A stretch of 64,000 nt of DNA from Takakia lepidozioides (GCA_030704615.1 CM060731.1:94714756-94778755); one strand, 5' to 3'; counted from the stretch's first letter, positions 11,825 to 22,800 are shown. The notes: generated from the sequence alone by a model not told the origin. Translations and numbers: made by a program.

Positions 11825-14361
11825 ATGGAGAATCGCCAGCAGGGGTCGGGCCCTTCTCCAGCAAAGTCGAAGAAGAAGCAGCCCGTCCCTCTACTGGCTT
11901 CTGAAACCGGCTCAGGCCGATTCACCCCCCCCAACGCGAATGAAGCAGCAGGGTAGAAGACAGATTCAATTGCAGCAGACACCTTCACCTGCAAGGATGA
12001 GGAAGCAGAAGGCAATCAGGGCGACGGCGAACAATCTCCCGCAAAACCGCTTCCACGAGCTGAAGCTCAGTTCCTGGAGGATTTCCCGCCTGCAGATGTT
12101 GGGGCCGACTCTGCTGCAGCGAAGGCAATGGGATCGACCGTTGATCTCGATTTGGTACCGGAGGAGGGTGCTGCCGCTGAACGTTCGCAGGCAGACCTCA
12201 CCACCGATGAGCAAGCAGGCCCGGAGGAGGCCTCTGCATGGCAGAATTGCCCGCACACAGGCCCCAGAGTGCAGCTCCAGTTGAGGATGCTCCAGCTGCT
12301 CAGCCACTACCGGCACCTACAGACATGTCTCCGGAGGATTTCAAAAGTGCAGCGGATAAAATGTTGGAGGAGACACACAGTAGCATTGGCAGAGTTCTGG
12401 GCAGCAGGGTATTCCAGCGGACTCTTCGAATCCCACTCTGTCGCATGGTCTCCCTTCCCATCGTCAGGCAGGCCCTTCCCGGAGATGTGGATAAGCTCAA
12501 GTTCGCATTTCGAGAAGGGTACCGTCTGGGATCGGCAGCGTTTTACGTTTCCATGAGAATGAGGACGGCGAAACCCGTGGACCCACTGCCGATGAATTGT
12601 CAACGTGGGATACCCACTGGCACACTCGCAACCACGAATTCGAGGCGACGCTGAAGGGTGATCCCGACTTCGGCCATATGTCGGGAAAATGTTCTTTGTG
12701 TGGGACGGGAATCACCGACTTCTCGCCTGGTGGGAGTACATCAAGCAGAACCATGCCAAGCACATTGGCTGGCATTACATGGTGGAGTGTGTCATCCTCA
12801 AGGTGAAGGCGGCAGACTCCTCCCTGCTCAAGAATGCCATGGCGGACCTCAACTCGTAAGATACTCATACCCTCCCTAGCACGTTCGAAATGCGGTGCCG
12901 CATTTCGGTTTCCATTCTGGTTTGATTCCGTGCTTCCGTGTACTGAACTGGAGAGTGTGCCTTGCAGGGTCACTGAGAATGCGTACGTGCATACCCACAT
13001 GGCACATATGCTGTACAGGGTGAGGAAAACTGGTCTTACTGATCCGCAGATGTTGCGGAAATGCTGGAGCCGAGCTCATTCAGAAAGCCGTTGCAAAAAC
13101 AGACCGGACATGGTATCGTCTCACTATGGATGGAATGGTGGAGGTGATATACGAAGTAAGTCGTGCTCCAATTTCCCTCTGCTCATCCTTCCCCAATTTC
13201 CAGTAATGTTTCCACATGAATCGAATGTAACGCTTCTGCATGTTTTTGTTGGCAGTCAAACATCAAGCTGGATTTGGCCCATGCCAAACGCTTCTTCATG
13301 GAAAGTGAGGGGCAGGTCAAAACGTTGCAGTCATTGACTGAGCACTTGAAGGAAGCCGGTGTCAAGTCCAGAACCAAATACAAGTCAAAGCTTGTGAAGC
13401 TGGTGGCAATTGCAGATCCGGCACTTGGAAAGGACTTCATCCCCGAGATTGCAAAACACTATTCTCGGGCCATGCAGCCGACCATGCAATTGGAGAAACT
13501 GCATCACCTCTCAACGGCATGTGTGGAGGCGAAAGAGAAGGTGAGGTTTCAATGCACTGAATTTCCTTCCTAGCAATAGCCACTCTCTTCCAGCCCTGAC
13601 ATTGGATCGGAAATGGCAGACACGGTGGCTGTCGATCTGGAATGCATCCGAGAGCATAAGGACAATGTGGTCTTTTCCACTGGAAGTTTCCGACCCTGCA
13701 GTGGATGTGTGGCTCAACCGTATGACTTGGTGGTTCCAGGTAATTCAAGGTACTTCCCCAGATTTGCTTTTCTGACATGAATTCCCTGAACTGCTACGTG
13801 ACAATGCATTTGGGAATGGCAGGTAATGTCGAATGCGAAGGAGCAAGTCGTAATGCACACAAATTCGTTCGGCTTGTACGTCAAATGGGATGGAACACAG
13901 ACATTGGAAGACTACGTGACACGTTTCAGATGTGCGTACAAGGACAACCTTTTCGCCAGAGAGCTACAGACAGCAAGAAGGAGCGTGGAGTTTACACATC
14001 AGGAGGGAGCGGGGAAAGCTGCAATGCGAATTGTTTACAGGTGAAGCACAGCTGCCCTTGTATGCGAAGCCTGGTTACGAGGTTTGTCTCGGAAATGCGG
14101 CACCGCATTCGCATTTTATGTTTTCGGTGGCACTCTGCCAGTAGGTTGGTCTCAAGTTTTGCTCACGCATGCTGACTGCCTTGCAGGTATATGAAATACG
14201 TGCTCCTTCAGACAGGGGCCCTGGCTCAAGAGCCCCCGTTCTTCATGGCTTGGACCGTGGCGGGCCCAAGCTGTGTCTACACACCCGAGATGCAGAAACA
14301 ATGGCATCCCGCATCTCGTTGGATGCCCGTGGTACCTGGACATGTCTGGCGGTATTGTTGA
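11825..14361 (+). pseudogene. ParB-like protein gene, intron-containing (element 1)
   Basis: Starts MENRQQGSGPSPAK in both copies. A P/A/E-rich region follows, then a globular segment at about 12470-12855: DVDKLKFAFREGYRLGS, a Trp-rich linker and MFFVWDGNHRLLAWWEYI. DGNHR followed by LLAW resembles the DG(H)R motif of ParB/sulfiredoxin-fold nucleases; this is inference from the motif only. Splice sites: donor GTAAGA at 12856 joined to acceptor CAG before 12967; donor at 13156; acceptor TTGGCAG before TCAAAC (about 13257). Later exons encode a helical domain (HAKRFFMESEGQVKTLQSL), a W-rich block (13590-13740), FGLYVKWDGTQTLEDYVTRF and VYTPEMQKQWHPASRW, ending in TGA at 14361. Damage against element 3: TAG near 11954, frame slips near 12235 and 12558, and two single-base losses near 13050-13070. 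Between 13590 and 14040, differences from element 3 are nearly all synonymous in the frame given, which supports real coding. Confidence 0.6.
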
Positions 14362-16545
14362 CGAGTCTGAGAAAGATCTGCACGCCTTGGCAGAAGAGAA
14401 GAGAAAGGAAAGACGTGTCCCTGCTGGGCCAAAGTCGGCAAAGGAATCTGCTGCTCTGGAAGAATCCAGAAAGGCAGCTGAGATGGCACAAAAGACGGTG
14501 GATGCAGCTGTGCAGGCCCAACAGAAGGGGTCGAAGAAGAGGACTCGCCAGCAAGGAGCAGCTGTTGTGACACCCGCCAAAACGAAGAAGCAGAAACAGC
14601 CTGTTCAGGAAGAGGGTGAGGAAGAGGACTCCGATGGAGACTTTGCAACCAGCCCACCCCCCAAACGCAGGCTGCCTCCCCTGTGCCCACCGTTGTCACG
14701 AGAGGCACGAGAACTGGCTCGGCAAAGAAGGCACTCTTCAACCCCCAGGGGGGCACCCTTTCGAGCCGGTGGAAATGAAGAGGCCGAAAGTGGCTCCCGA
14801 AACTGTAGTCCAGTGTGTAAATGAGAGTTTCTTGGCGGCTTTGGATGGACGGGCAGCCAAGTTGGCATACATGAAGACCATGGAGGGTCTGAAGGGCAGA
14901 GCACTGAAGAAGGCGACTGCCGAAGAGCCTTCCGACACCCCAGGATTTCAGAATATGTCTCGTTCTTTGAGAGGGTGTGTGCAGACAAGGATTGTAGGAG
15001 GGGCGGAAATGCCACCGAGTGGTCTTGCGATATGATCATCTTGGATATTCCGGACGGAGAGCCTGTGGAAGGACTGCAAGCTTTGCCATCTTGGAACAGG
15101 TACTCGGAGGACTTTTGGAAGAAAGGATTCGGGCTTGCCCGCATGGTGTTGGACGACAGAGGCTGTGTGGTTGTCCTGGCGAGCAGAGGAAAAAACACTC
15201 AGACAGGAATTGCGAAGTGGACCCGCAAGAGCGCCGTCCCGATTCTGAAAAAGAAGTGGACGTGCATCAACACACTGGGCCTTCGGTCGGAAGGGAAGAA
15301 GGTGATTACGACACTGGCACTCGTCCATTCATTTGCTTGGGTGTTTTCAAATGCGGTGCCGCATTCGGTTTCTAATCGTTTTCCCCCTGTGTATGCAGAC
15401 GAAGCAGTTCGATGCATACTGCTTTGTGAAGGAAACTCCACCTTTGCTTTCCGGAAGGAGGGAGGAAAGGTTGACCCGAACTGCGACCCACTCGATTACG
15501 ACGTTCTGTTCAACAACGTTCCCAAGGAACTTCTCCCTCATAGCCTCACTTCAACGGAACCCCTGCGGTACTCACGGACTCGGAGCCCTGCCTTCATTCA
15601 GACAATTATGGAGACATGCACAGACGTGGAGGGCACAGTGCTGGACCTCATCTGTGGGACAGGTATGCAGAATCTTGATCTCTGCTGTTCTGCAAATTCT
15701 CGTTAGGATGTAGTTCGCAACATCTGAAGCGCCATGTGGTAATGTGTGGATGGCATTGTAACAGGTGCCTCAATGTGGGCTGGGCGGTTTTCCGACCGGC
15801 ACCTCTTTGCCTACGAGGAGGATTCATCCGTGTGGGGATCCCATCTGGAGGGGCTGCAACGGAATGTGAAGGCTCCCGACAGAGCGGAAGTCTCCTCGGA
15901 TTCGTCGGAGTCCGAGGAAGACACAGTGGACATTGATGCGGAGGAGAACCCGGAATACGAGTGAGTGCAAACATTGTAAGTTTGCAAAGCCTTCTGGGTC
16001 ATTTATGTCAAAGGAATTTCCCGACTGTGGTTCTCATTAGTCGTTGATGATTGTCATGTGCAGGATTGCAGGGTCCGGGTCGAAACATGTAGGGGGTGCC
16101 AGGAAGAATGTCCCGTTCTTTGCGAGGGCCGACTTCATGACGAGCCCGGTGAGGGACTACTCCCTTCCTAGTTATGCAGCTAAACTCGCAAATACAGCGA
16201 TTAGAAGAAGTGAATCCCAGTAAAGTAGAGCAGATTTTGGAGAGGGCTAGGGAGGACAGAAGGATAAGGAAAGAGTTGGCAGCAGCTCAGACAGGTAGTA
16301 GGGTACGAAAGTACATATGTGATTCAGCGGATGAGAGCGACGCAGACAGGGAGGAAGACGACCCAACGGAGGTGAGATGGACAGTTCCGCAAGGGGAAGA
16401 TGGGATTTTCGAAAGCCTGGCCAACGAGCAGTCCGCTGGAGATGAGAGAGGCACTGAGGGGGTGGAGGAGGAGCAGGACAGTCTAGAACAGGATGAGGAT
16501 TCGATGATTTTCAAGATTAATAGAATTTTAATGAAGTCTCTGTAA
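14342..16545 (+). pseudogene. beta-class-order DNA methyltransferase gene (element 1)
   Basis: Starts MSGGIVDESEKDLHA, overlapping the preceding gene's stop by 20 bp in another frame. Order: a Lys/Ala-rich, nuclear-signal-like linker (KKRTRQQ, KTKKQK); an acidic tract; VNESFLAALDGRAAKLAYM (about 14817); and SFFERVCADKDC. The catalytic block at 15030-15300 has CDMIILDIPDGEP, then GFGLARMVLDDRGCVVVLAS. Introns end at 15302 (GTGATT) and begin again after CAG at 15398. The exon ending at 15662 closes with VLDLICGTG, and the next (15765-15960) starts ASMWAGRFSDRHLFAYEED. A DIPD motif first and a DLxCGTG/AyEeD motif later is the motif order of beta-class (CcrM-like) amino-methyltransferases, where motif IV is normally DPPY. 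The C-terminus is a charged tail. Frame breaks near 14655, 14955 and 16215, and probably within 15399-15450, make this copy non-functional. Confidence 0.65.
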
Positions 16546-16689
16546 ATGTAAATTCTCTTCCAGAGTATATAAAGAAATTCTGCCCGACATTCGTGACCCC
16601 TCTCCAGTGTGCATTCCAGCCACAATCGCCCAAACCAGGACGCTCCCAAAATCAGAAATGGGTCAGGGCATTTCCAAAATTTTGGCAAC
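16546..16689. promoter_or_regulatory. conserved TATA-like box downstream of methyltransferase gene
   Basis: GAGTATATAAAGAAATTCT at about 16563 is kept in element 3 (reverse strand, near 32068: TTCCTTTATATACTC). It would drive transcription away from the methyltransferase gene into palindrome array B and the small gene. No start site evidence beyond the box. Confidence 0.3.
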
Positions 16690-17360
16690 TCTAAGAACCT
16701 CTTTTGGAAATGCGGCACCGCATTTCCAAAACAGGGGAGGGACTAATTTTTCCATTTCAATGTTGGCATAGTAAAAAGTAATCTGAATTGGGAATGCGGT
16801 GCCGCATTTCCAAAATTTCCTTTGTCCACACGCCAGTTTTGGCCTCTCCCGCTCATTGCATGGATGCCACCACGCTTACAGAGGTCGAACAAGGAGGTCG
16901 AACAAGGAGGCCGACATGGCGGATTGGAAATGTGCCGCATTTCCATATTGGGGATGGTGGTTGTTCGAACTGCAGACCCATCAGCAAAAACTGGCACCGC
17001 ATTCCATTGTAAAAAAAAAGTCGATGACGGACATGGAAATGCGGCGCCGCATTTCCAGAACGGACATCGCAATTTGTCATTTGCAGACCCTCTCTCGGAA
17101 ATGCGGTAACGCATTCCATCGCGCTGGTCGGAATAGGTGCACTTTTCGAAGTGTTGGACGGAAATGCGGCACCGCATTCCCTTGTCCAAAAAGAAGTTTC
17201 CATTGCCAAGCTGGAAATGCGTCGCCGCATTTGCAATGCCAACCTCGTTTTCTGATCAATTTATAGACCCGTGTTGGTATTTCGTGTACCTGGACGGAAA
17301 TGATGCACCGCATTTTCTTGTTGGAAATTAATGTCCAATTTTCGAACATGGAAATGCAAT
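16690..17360. repeat. palindrome array B (element 1)
   Basis: Second cluster of the AAATGCGG..CCGCATTT palindrome, less regular than array A, between the methyltransferase 3' end and the small gene. Matches array 31115-32000 of element 3. From 17480 to 17800 the sequence becomes unique again and aligns with 29940-30130 and 30905-30990 of element 3. Confidence 0.9.
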
Positions 17361-17869
17361 CATCCGACATGTTGTGCCGACATGGAAAATTTCAATGTCC
17401 GACATGGCGTTACTCTGGTATATTCTTGACACATGACTCACATACCGGTTACTCTGCTTTATTCAACCAGACAGACAAATTGTAGAAATGAGACATCAAA
17501 TTGTAAACAGTGGGCCAAATCCGAGAGTTATTCAACACAATGAAACACAGTCATACAGAAGTGAGGTACATTCCAGGGCACACTCCAGGGCACATTTAAA
17601 TTTCCCCCGTACAGGATCCTGGACCGATGAAGATTGGCTGCTGCATGAATGTAGCCGTTTCAGTTTCCTACCCTGCCATGCAAACTATGGGCAGTCACTG
17701 CCAGGTGGGCCGATAGCCACTGGACACGACGAAGTCCATCCCCTCTTCGATGTAAATGCGGCGCCGAATTTCCATCCGGGGGGATGGACTTCGGTGGCAG
17801 ATCTCAAACTATAACTTGTTGATGAGAAAGATGTATGGCTTCATCCACCGCTGGCGTGATGAACACGTT

Positions 17870-18593
17870 CCACCTCCGTCGGTGGGTACGTGTGACCCAG
17901 ATGCTCCATTTTGGAGGCCGGACTGCTCTTCCGCTTCGTATCTTTTCCAAAATCTAAGGGCTTCGTAGCTGTCCGCAAGGTCATCGGCATCCAAGTCGTC
18001 CTCAGGTCCTCCTTTGCAAGGATGCCGTGCTTCCGGAACCGGGACGACTGCCCCTTTGGAGGCATCGATTATGCAATGTATTCGGCCACATCGGGAGACA
18101 TTGTTATCTGGTACACAGATTACACAGAAGATACTGGTTTCGATTGTGGAAACATTGGTGGCTTTTGAGTATATCGTAGGCCACTACGCCTTCGAGCGGG
18201 GTGACGATCTTGGTTTGAGGAGTCCGTGGCTCCTGCGCATCCTCGATTCCGATTTTCCCAGCTACGACGGTCACCCATGCAGAAGAAGGCGCACTGCTAT
18301 GCTGTTGCGGTGGAACTGCTGCCACTGGACGTGGGTGGACTCCATCGGAGAGACCTATTCTCCTCGAGGAGTGCGCTCCTCTTCTCCATTGTATGGGGAC
18401 ATTCGCATTGGTGTGGACGACGAAAACGTGAAGATTTCCATATTCGATGGTGTGGTATGATTGAAGGGCAGGACATTGTGGTGAACATCACTAGGGGCGG
18501 TACAACGGCTGCAATCGACTTTACATGGAGGAGCCCCAGGACTCATGAGCTAGTTCTGAGAGCAGCAGTCGAAGTCCCATTGACAACGTGACT
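17870..18593 (+). pseudogene. small element protein 1 (element 1 copy)
   Basis: Homologue of the minus-strand gene at 29155-29868. Recognisable blocks in order: MPCFRNRDDCPFGG, DYAMYSATSGDIVIWYTDYT, FERGDDLGLRSPWLLRILD, WNCCHWTWVDSIGETYSP, SPLYGDIRIGVDDENVKISI and ELVLRAAVEVPLTT at the stop (18591). Two indels against element 3, an extra base near 18140 and two extra bases near 18455, break the frame. I do not recognise the family. The Cys and Trp content and a repeated SGDI(V/I)(I/V)W motif suggest a compact soluble domain. AATAAA follows at about 18676. Confidence 0.6.
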
Positions 18594-18949
18594 TGTATTC
18601 AGTAGGCACAGGGCTCAAGATTTGAGGGCACAATCAGCACAGTAGACGTGCTTCAAATGCAATTCATGTGGATCAATAAAAACCTCATTGTGCCCTCTTT
18701 TTATTCTATTCTGTGTCCATTGTTCCGAGAATGCGTCATTGCTCATTTCGTTTGGGATTGGGAGTGTGGGTGAATTTTGCAAATGGCTGGTAGGCTGAAA
18801 TGGGCCCCCATTGTACAGAGCAGTACCACCCTACCATTCGCGAAACATTGCCTTTCAATATATAATTCTAAATAACATTGCCGAACCTCCTTCATCGGGA
18901 GGTCCTTCTCCCCCTATGACCGTGGCACCCTAAACCCTATTCCCGCGGA

Positions 18950-19046
18950 CACTCATTTCCGGAAAATAGTGCTGCTCATGTTTTTTTCCACACTTACGAC
19001 TCTGCTCATGGCTCATGCCGCTCATGGCTCATGGCTCATGAAATAG
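18950..19046. repeat. right terminal repeat of element 1
   Basis: A GCTGCTCATG unit near 18970, then TCTGCTCATGGCTCATGCCG and further CTCATGG units ending CATGAAATAG. It is the reverse complement of the start of element 3 (28686-28830), including the inner GACACTCATTTCCGGAAAAT segment. CAGCCCCCC follows at 19047. Confidence 0.8.
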
Positions 19047-19313
19047 CAGCCCCCCTTGATATACAAGGGATTTGTGGTTCGAAGGAGTACAAAGAAAGAA
19101 GCAATCATAAGAAGAAGGCACACTAGATTGGGACATTGTAGAGTAAAGCGAACCCAGGCCAAGATATGTGCTCGTTTCTGCTGGCATAGTGGCACTACGG
19201 AGATCAAACGAGCGATGAGGACATGCACATGGTGAGAGTAAAAAAAAAGTGACAGGAACCTGCAAGCTGGTCATGCGAAACAAAAAATTATACCTGAGAA
19301 GGAGGCGTGCTAC

Positions 19314-19898
19314 AGGATTGTCGTGGACAAGGCAAGATCTGTGCCAAGAGTGAAGGGAGGAAATCGTCATACTCTAATCGGCCAATGCTACAAGTGTGTG
19401 GAAATCTTCCCATCCCCATACTGTCCATTGTGTTCAACCACTCACCAAGCTCGTGACACCTGGCCACATCTCCTCAGCCAATGTACACACCCGATCATAC
19501 ATGGCCTTCATATCACGCGACACAACCAGGCAGTCCGGCATCTCCATAAGCTCTTTCTAAACCGTGCTGAAACCAAATGGTTCTTGCTTATAAACGCTGG
19601 CACCTACCAAGGTCGGCCACCCGACCACACCGTGCCACCTTGGCTGCTACCATGCATATGTACCCGATCACCATGCTCATGCCTTGCCAGGCTTTGCCCA
19701 GACATACTCCTTGTACAAGGCCTACCCATTAACACCCTACCCCCCACCTCACCATCCCCACAATTCACCATCCATTTCATTGAATTCACATTTTGTCACG
19801 ATCGCTATCCCAATGATTCGATTTTAGAAAAACGTCAAAAATATGCCCCGCTTATCCTTGCAATCTGACGGTATGGCTGGAAAACTGGCCCATTAACC
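19314..19898 (+). pseudogene. LINE 3' end: zinc knuckle plus restriction-like endonuclease
   Basis: C-terminal part of a non-LTR retrotransposon polyprotein. CPLCSTTHQARDTWPHLLSQC gives a C-x2-C...H-x4-C knuckle. Later come CPDILLVQG and IHFIEFTFCHDRYP then KRQKYAPLI, which fit the P-D...E-x-T...K pattern of the restriction-like endonuclease found at the C-terminus of R2- or Dualen-type LINEs. A stop follows at 19866, with in-frame RYGWKTG just after it. The fragment starts beside element 1's right end. Its 5' part is missing here, though a matching LINE 5' part lies at 26955-28677. Confidence 0.6.
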
Positions 19899-20248
19899 GT
19901 CATCACCACCGGTACTTGAGGCAGCATTCAGAACGCTAGTATCAATGACATACATGATAACTTCAAAATTCCCACTCTTCCCCACAAATGTTTCAAAGCA
20001 ATTCACCTCACGGCACTCCGTTCACTCACAACTATTATCACCAACAAACGCCAATTGGAATCCGGCACTTCAAACGCACCATAGGTCCCCCAGGGTACCC
20101 CCTGGGTACCTAGGGGTACACAGACTCCCCTACTTCTATGGTCACTTGGTGTCCCACAGGACACCTTTCCTTTTATAGGGTCCACCCCCGAAAGGGGGCA
20201 GTAGCCGCAAGGCGAAGTGGCTCTTAGTTACGCCGGCTTTGGCTGGAG

Positions 20249-20292
<44 letters not shown>
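19899..20292. repeat. LINE tail and (CT)n microsatellite
   Basis: 19899-20250 holds no gene. It includes a small perfect palindromic stretch around 20092-20113 (CAGGGTACCCCCTGGGTACC). 20252-20292 is an uninterrupted (CT)n tract. Confidence 0.75.
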
Positions 20293-20297
<5 letters not shown>

Positions 20298-21081
20298 GAA
20301 ATCACACCAGTTGCAGATCCCACAGACTACTCAACTGCCAGATTTATGGGGAAACGGACGATCTACAGATACGGCGCACAAAAGGTCACAACAACAGATC
20401 AAGGCTGTATTGAGTGGATTAAGGGTGAATTCTCGGAGATATGTGAGCGATTTGGGATGAAAAAAGAGCAGTCGGCTCCGTACTGGCCACAGAGCAATGG
20501 ACGGATTGAATGCGTGATCAAATCATTGAAAGCAAACATCAAAGTAATCAGTGAAAGAAAGGGTGGAGAGTGGAGCAGAGACCTCAAGACATTGTTTGGC
20601 AATCGAGTTGAAGTGCAGGCTGCAACCAATATCTCTCCGCGAGCTGGAACTTACAGGAAATGACCTGAGAGTCAGTAGTGATAAGTACATGGAAGGGATA
20701 ACTAAACGAGTGCAGCTCGGGGATAACGCAGCGGCGACGCGGTCCATCATGGAGGAGAAGCCGATCGGAATTCAACAGATCAAGCTGCTCCGTGGGAATG
20801 ACGAGGCGGCCCAAAAACAACAAAGAACATCTGAGCATAGACATAACAATGCGAAAGAGCTCATTGAATTCAAAAGGAGGGATCGTGTGAACATGATACG
20901 ACCAGGGAAGAAGCGGAATTTAGAATCGTCTTGGGAGGGACCATACAAATTTCAAGCTTATGAAGACAAACACCAGGAAGGAACGAGGACTGAGGCAGAT
21001 CAAGTTTGTGTATTACAAGACAGTGGAGGGAAGCAATGGAGCAGATCACGACGAGATTTGAAGTTGCTGCAGGTGGAGTGA
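20293..21081 (+). pseudogene. Ty3/gypsy integrase C-terminal fragment
   Basis: Integrase core with TTDQGCIEWIKGEFSEICE, then SAPYWPQSNGRIECVIKSL supplying the catalytic Glu (NGRIE). After a frame change near 20640 comes an integrase C-terminal tail with DRVNMIRPGKKRNLESSWEG and WSRSRRDLKLLQVE at the stop (21081). The first catalytic Asp and everything upstream (RT, RNase H) are absent. It is cut off on the left at the (CT)n tract. Confidence 0.7.
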
Positions 21082-21146
21082 GCGTTGTCCGGAGGGCCAG
21101 ATAGCTTAAAAACGGAGGACTTACACCTGTAGGTTGAAGGGAGGTG

Positions 21147-22253
21147 ATGAGGGAAACACGGAAGGCATGCAAAACAAGACAAATATTCTAGGGTTTTGGG
21201 GTACTTGGTCACGAACATGAGATGAAATCGTGATTTTTCATTCAGGCAGGATGAAATAACGTTTTTACGTTACAGGTGGATGATGGGCTGGAAGGATGTT
21301 GGGGAGTGAACATGGGGATGAAAAAACGATTTTTCATTAGCAGGTGGGATAAAAAAAAGGAATTTTCATCAAACAGTTGGCATGGATAAAAAGGAGGAGC
21401 AGTGAAGACAAAATACAGTAGGCTACTTATTAAGTGATAAATTACCAATCAGTAATGAAGTGATGGGGCTGGGTCCACGTATCTTAGTATGTATTTTTGG
21501 ACTATGAGTCAAAGATAGTCACATGGCGCAGAGGGGGATAACACCCGGCGGCCATTGGAATTCTAGAAATCTTTGTCTCTTATATTTCATATCATAGTTA
21601 GCCATGCAGCCAGGTTCACGTGAAAGTGACGGCGAGCATTAAATAACTTAGGAGCCGACTTTACCTATATAAGCAAGGATGCAGACCAAGCTCTCTCTCA
21701 GTTTTCAGATTGTACGCGTTCACCTTCTTTGGAGTAAAGCAAGTCGATTATGATCATTCAGCCGAGAGCACTAGGATTAGCCTGAAGTAAAGTAGAATGC
21801 TTCAACTAACACGTAGATGGTGTGTCAAGATTAGCTAGAGCATTTGGCAAACACTAACTATTATGCATTGAGTCATCTGATTTATGTTGTCATAGCAGAG
21901 GTTGCAGGCATTGCTAGTAAGGCAAATATTATCAAATTGCAGTAGAATCAGCATGTCGTAGAGCAGTTCTTCAATCTCTTCACTGCAAAGCCAAGATGAG
22001 ATGCATACATCAATACTCTAGCAAGTCATGAACACCGAAAGGTTAGAAGTAGGCATCACGTCGGGCAGATCTGCACTCAGTGAATGGTGTACCTGCAGGT
22101 CCACAAGCGAATGAAATAGACAGATCGAGGGCATATAGTTCCAGGGATGATGATGAAAGAAGATGGGCAATGTGTATTAGTAAATCAACATAACAGGTCT
22201 CCATTTGCACTAGGCTTTCTCTTCCGCTGCAGTCTGGGATAGATGGAGGTTAG
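21147..22253. repeat. probable LTR following the integrase fragment
   Basis: A purine-rich GGGAGG lies just before TGAGGGAAAC at about 21147, a typical polypurine tract to LTR junction. A TATA box with GCAGACCAAGCTCTCTCTCAG follows at 21665-21700, as in an LTR promoter. Short repeated motifs (GATGAAAAAACGATTTTTCA-like) lie at 21240-21370. The right edge is lost where element 2 begins. No partner LTR in the window. Confidence 0.4.
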
Positions 22254-22469
22254 CTATTTCATAAGCATGAGCGGCATGAGCGGAGTAGCAAGACAATCGG
22301 TTTTCATGAGCAGAAGTACAAATTCAGGAAATAAAAAACATAAAAAACATTATTTTAATGGAATGTATAAGAAAAAACCAATATAATATTCATCGTTTGA
22401 AGTAAAAATTGTAGTTTTGAGAGCCGCGCTCATGATATTTTGTCTTCCGCTCATGCGAATTCCGAGCAA

Positions 22470-22800
22470 TATCTGCAAAAATGGCGCCGAATTTCGCGGT
22501 AATAGATTCCGCAACCGGAGAAATCTGCGACGTATTTCGCGGTAATAGATGTTTCCGGCAAAAAATGGTGCTGAATTTCGCGGCTATAGGTCCCAACATG
22601 GCAGGTGTGTAAGCCCAAAATTTGGAAATGTGGCGCCGAATTTCGGTACATGGTGCCAGGGATTGCACAGATGTTGGGTAGTTCTGGGCCATGTAACTGG
22701 AAATTCGGTGCCATTTTTCCAGACATCGTTCCCGTGCATGTTGGGACTTAGCCAGTTTTCGGCCCAAAATAGGGAAATTCGGCGCCATTTTTCCAGAAAT
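22470..22800. repeat. diverged palindrome cluster (element 2)
   Basis: About six units of a related but different palindrome, approximated by GAAATTCGGCGCCGAATTTC, some with one arm decayed (for example GGAAATTCGGTGCCATTTTT near 22699). The position matches the subterminal zone of element 1, where one hybrid unit, GGAAATTCGGCGCCGCATTT, lies at 5184. Confidence 0.7.

Larger units (their letters stand above)
4615..19046. mobile_element. element 1: 14.4-kb multigene MULE-like DNA transposon
   Basis: The left end reads CTATTTCATGAGC followed by clustered CATGAGC(C) repeats. The right end is the inverse, clustered GGCTCATG repeats ending GGCTCATGAAATAG at 19046, so the ends form an imperfect terminal inverted repeat. 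A GGGGGCTG flank may belong to the end, because it is also present beside the matching end of element 3. Order inside: subterminal region, transposase (minus), palindrome array, ParB-like gene (plus), overlapping methyltransferase gene (plus), second palindrome array, small gene (plus), right end. Element 3 carries the same block inverted, which fixes the extent. No clean target-site duplication was found, so the outer few bases are uncertain. All genes carry frameshifts or stops, so this copy is probably inactive. Confidence 0.8.

Noticed and set aside
13777-14175. Alternative frame RNAHKFVRLVRQMGWNTDIG in the ParB-like gene
   Set aside because: Differences between elements 1 and 3 are nearly all synonymous in the frame giving GLYVKWDGTQTLEDY and mostly amino-acid changing in this one.
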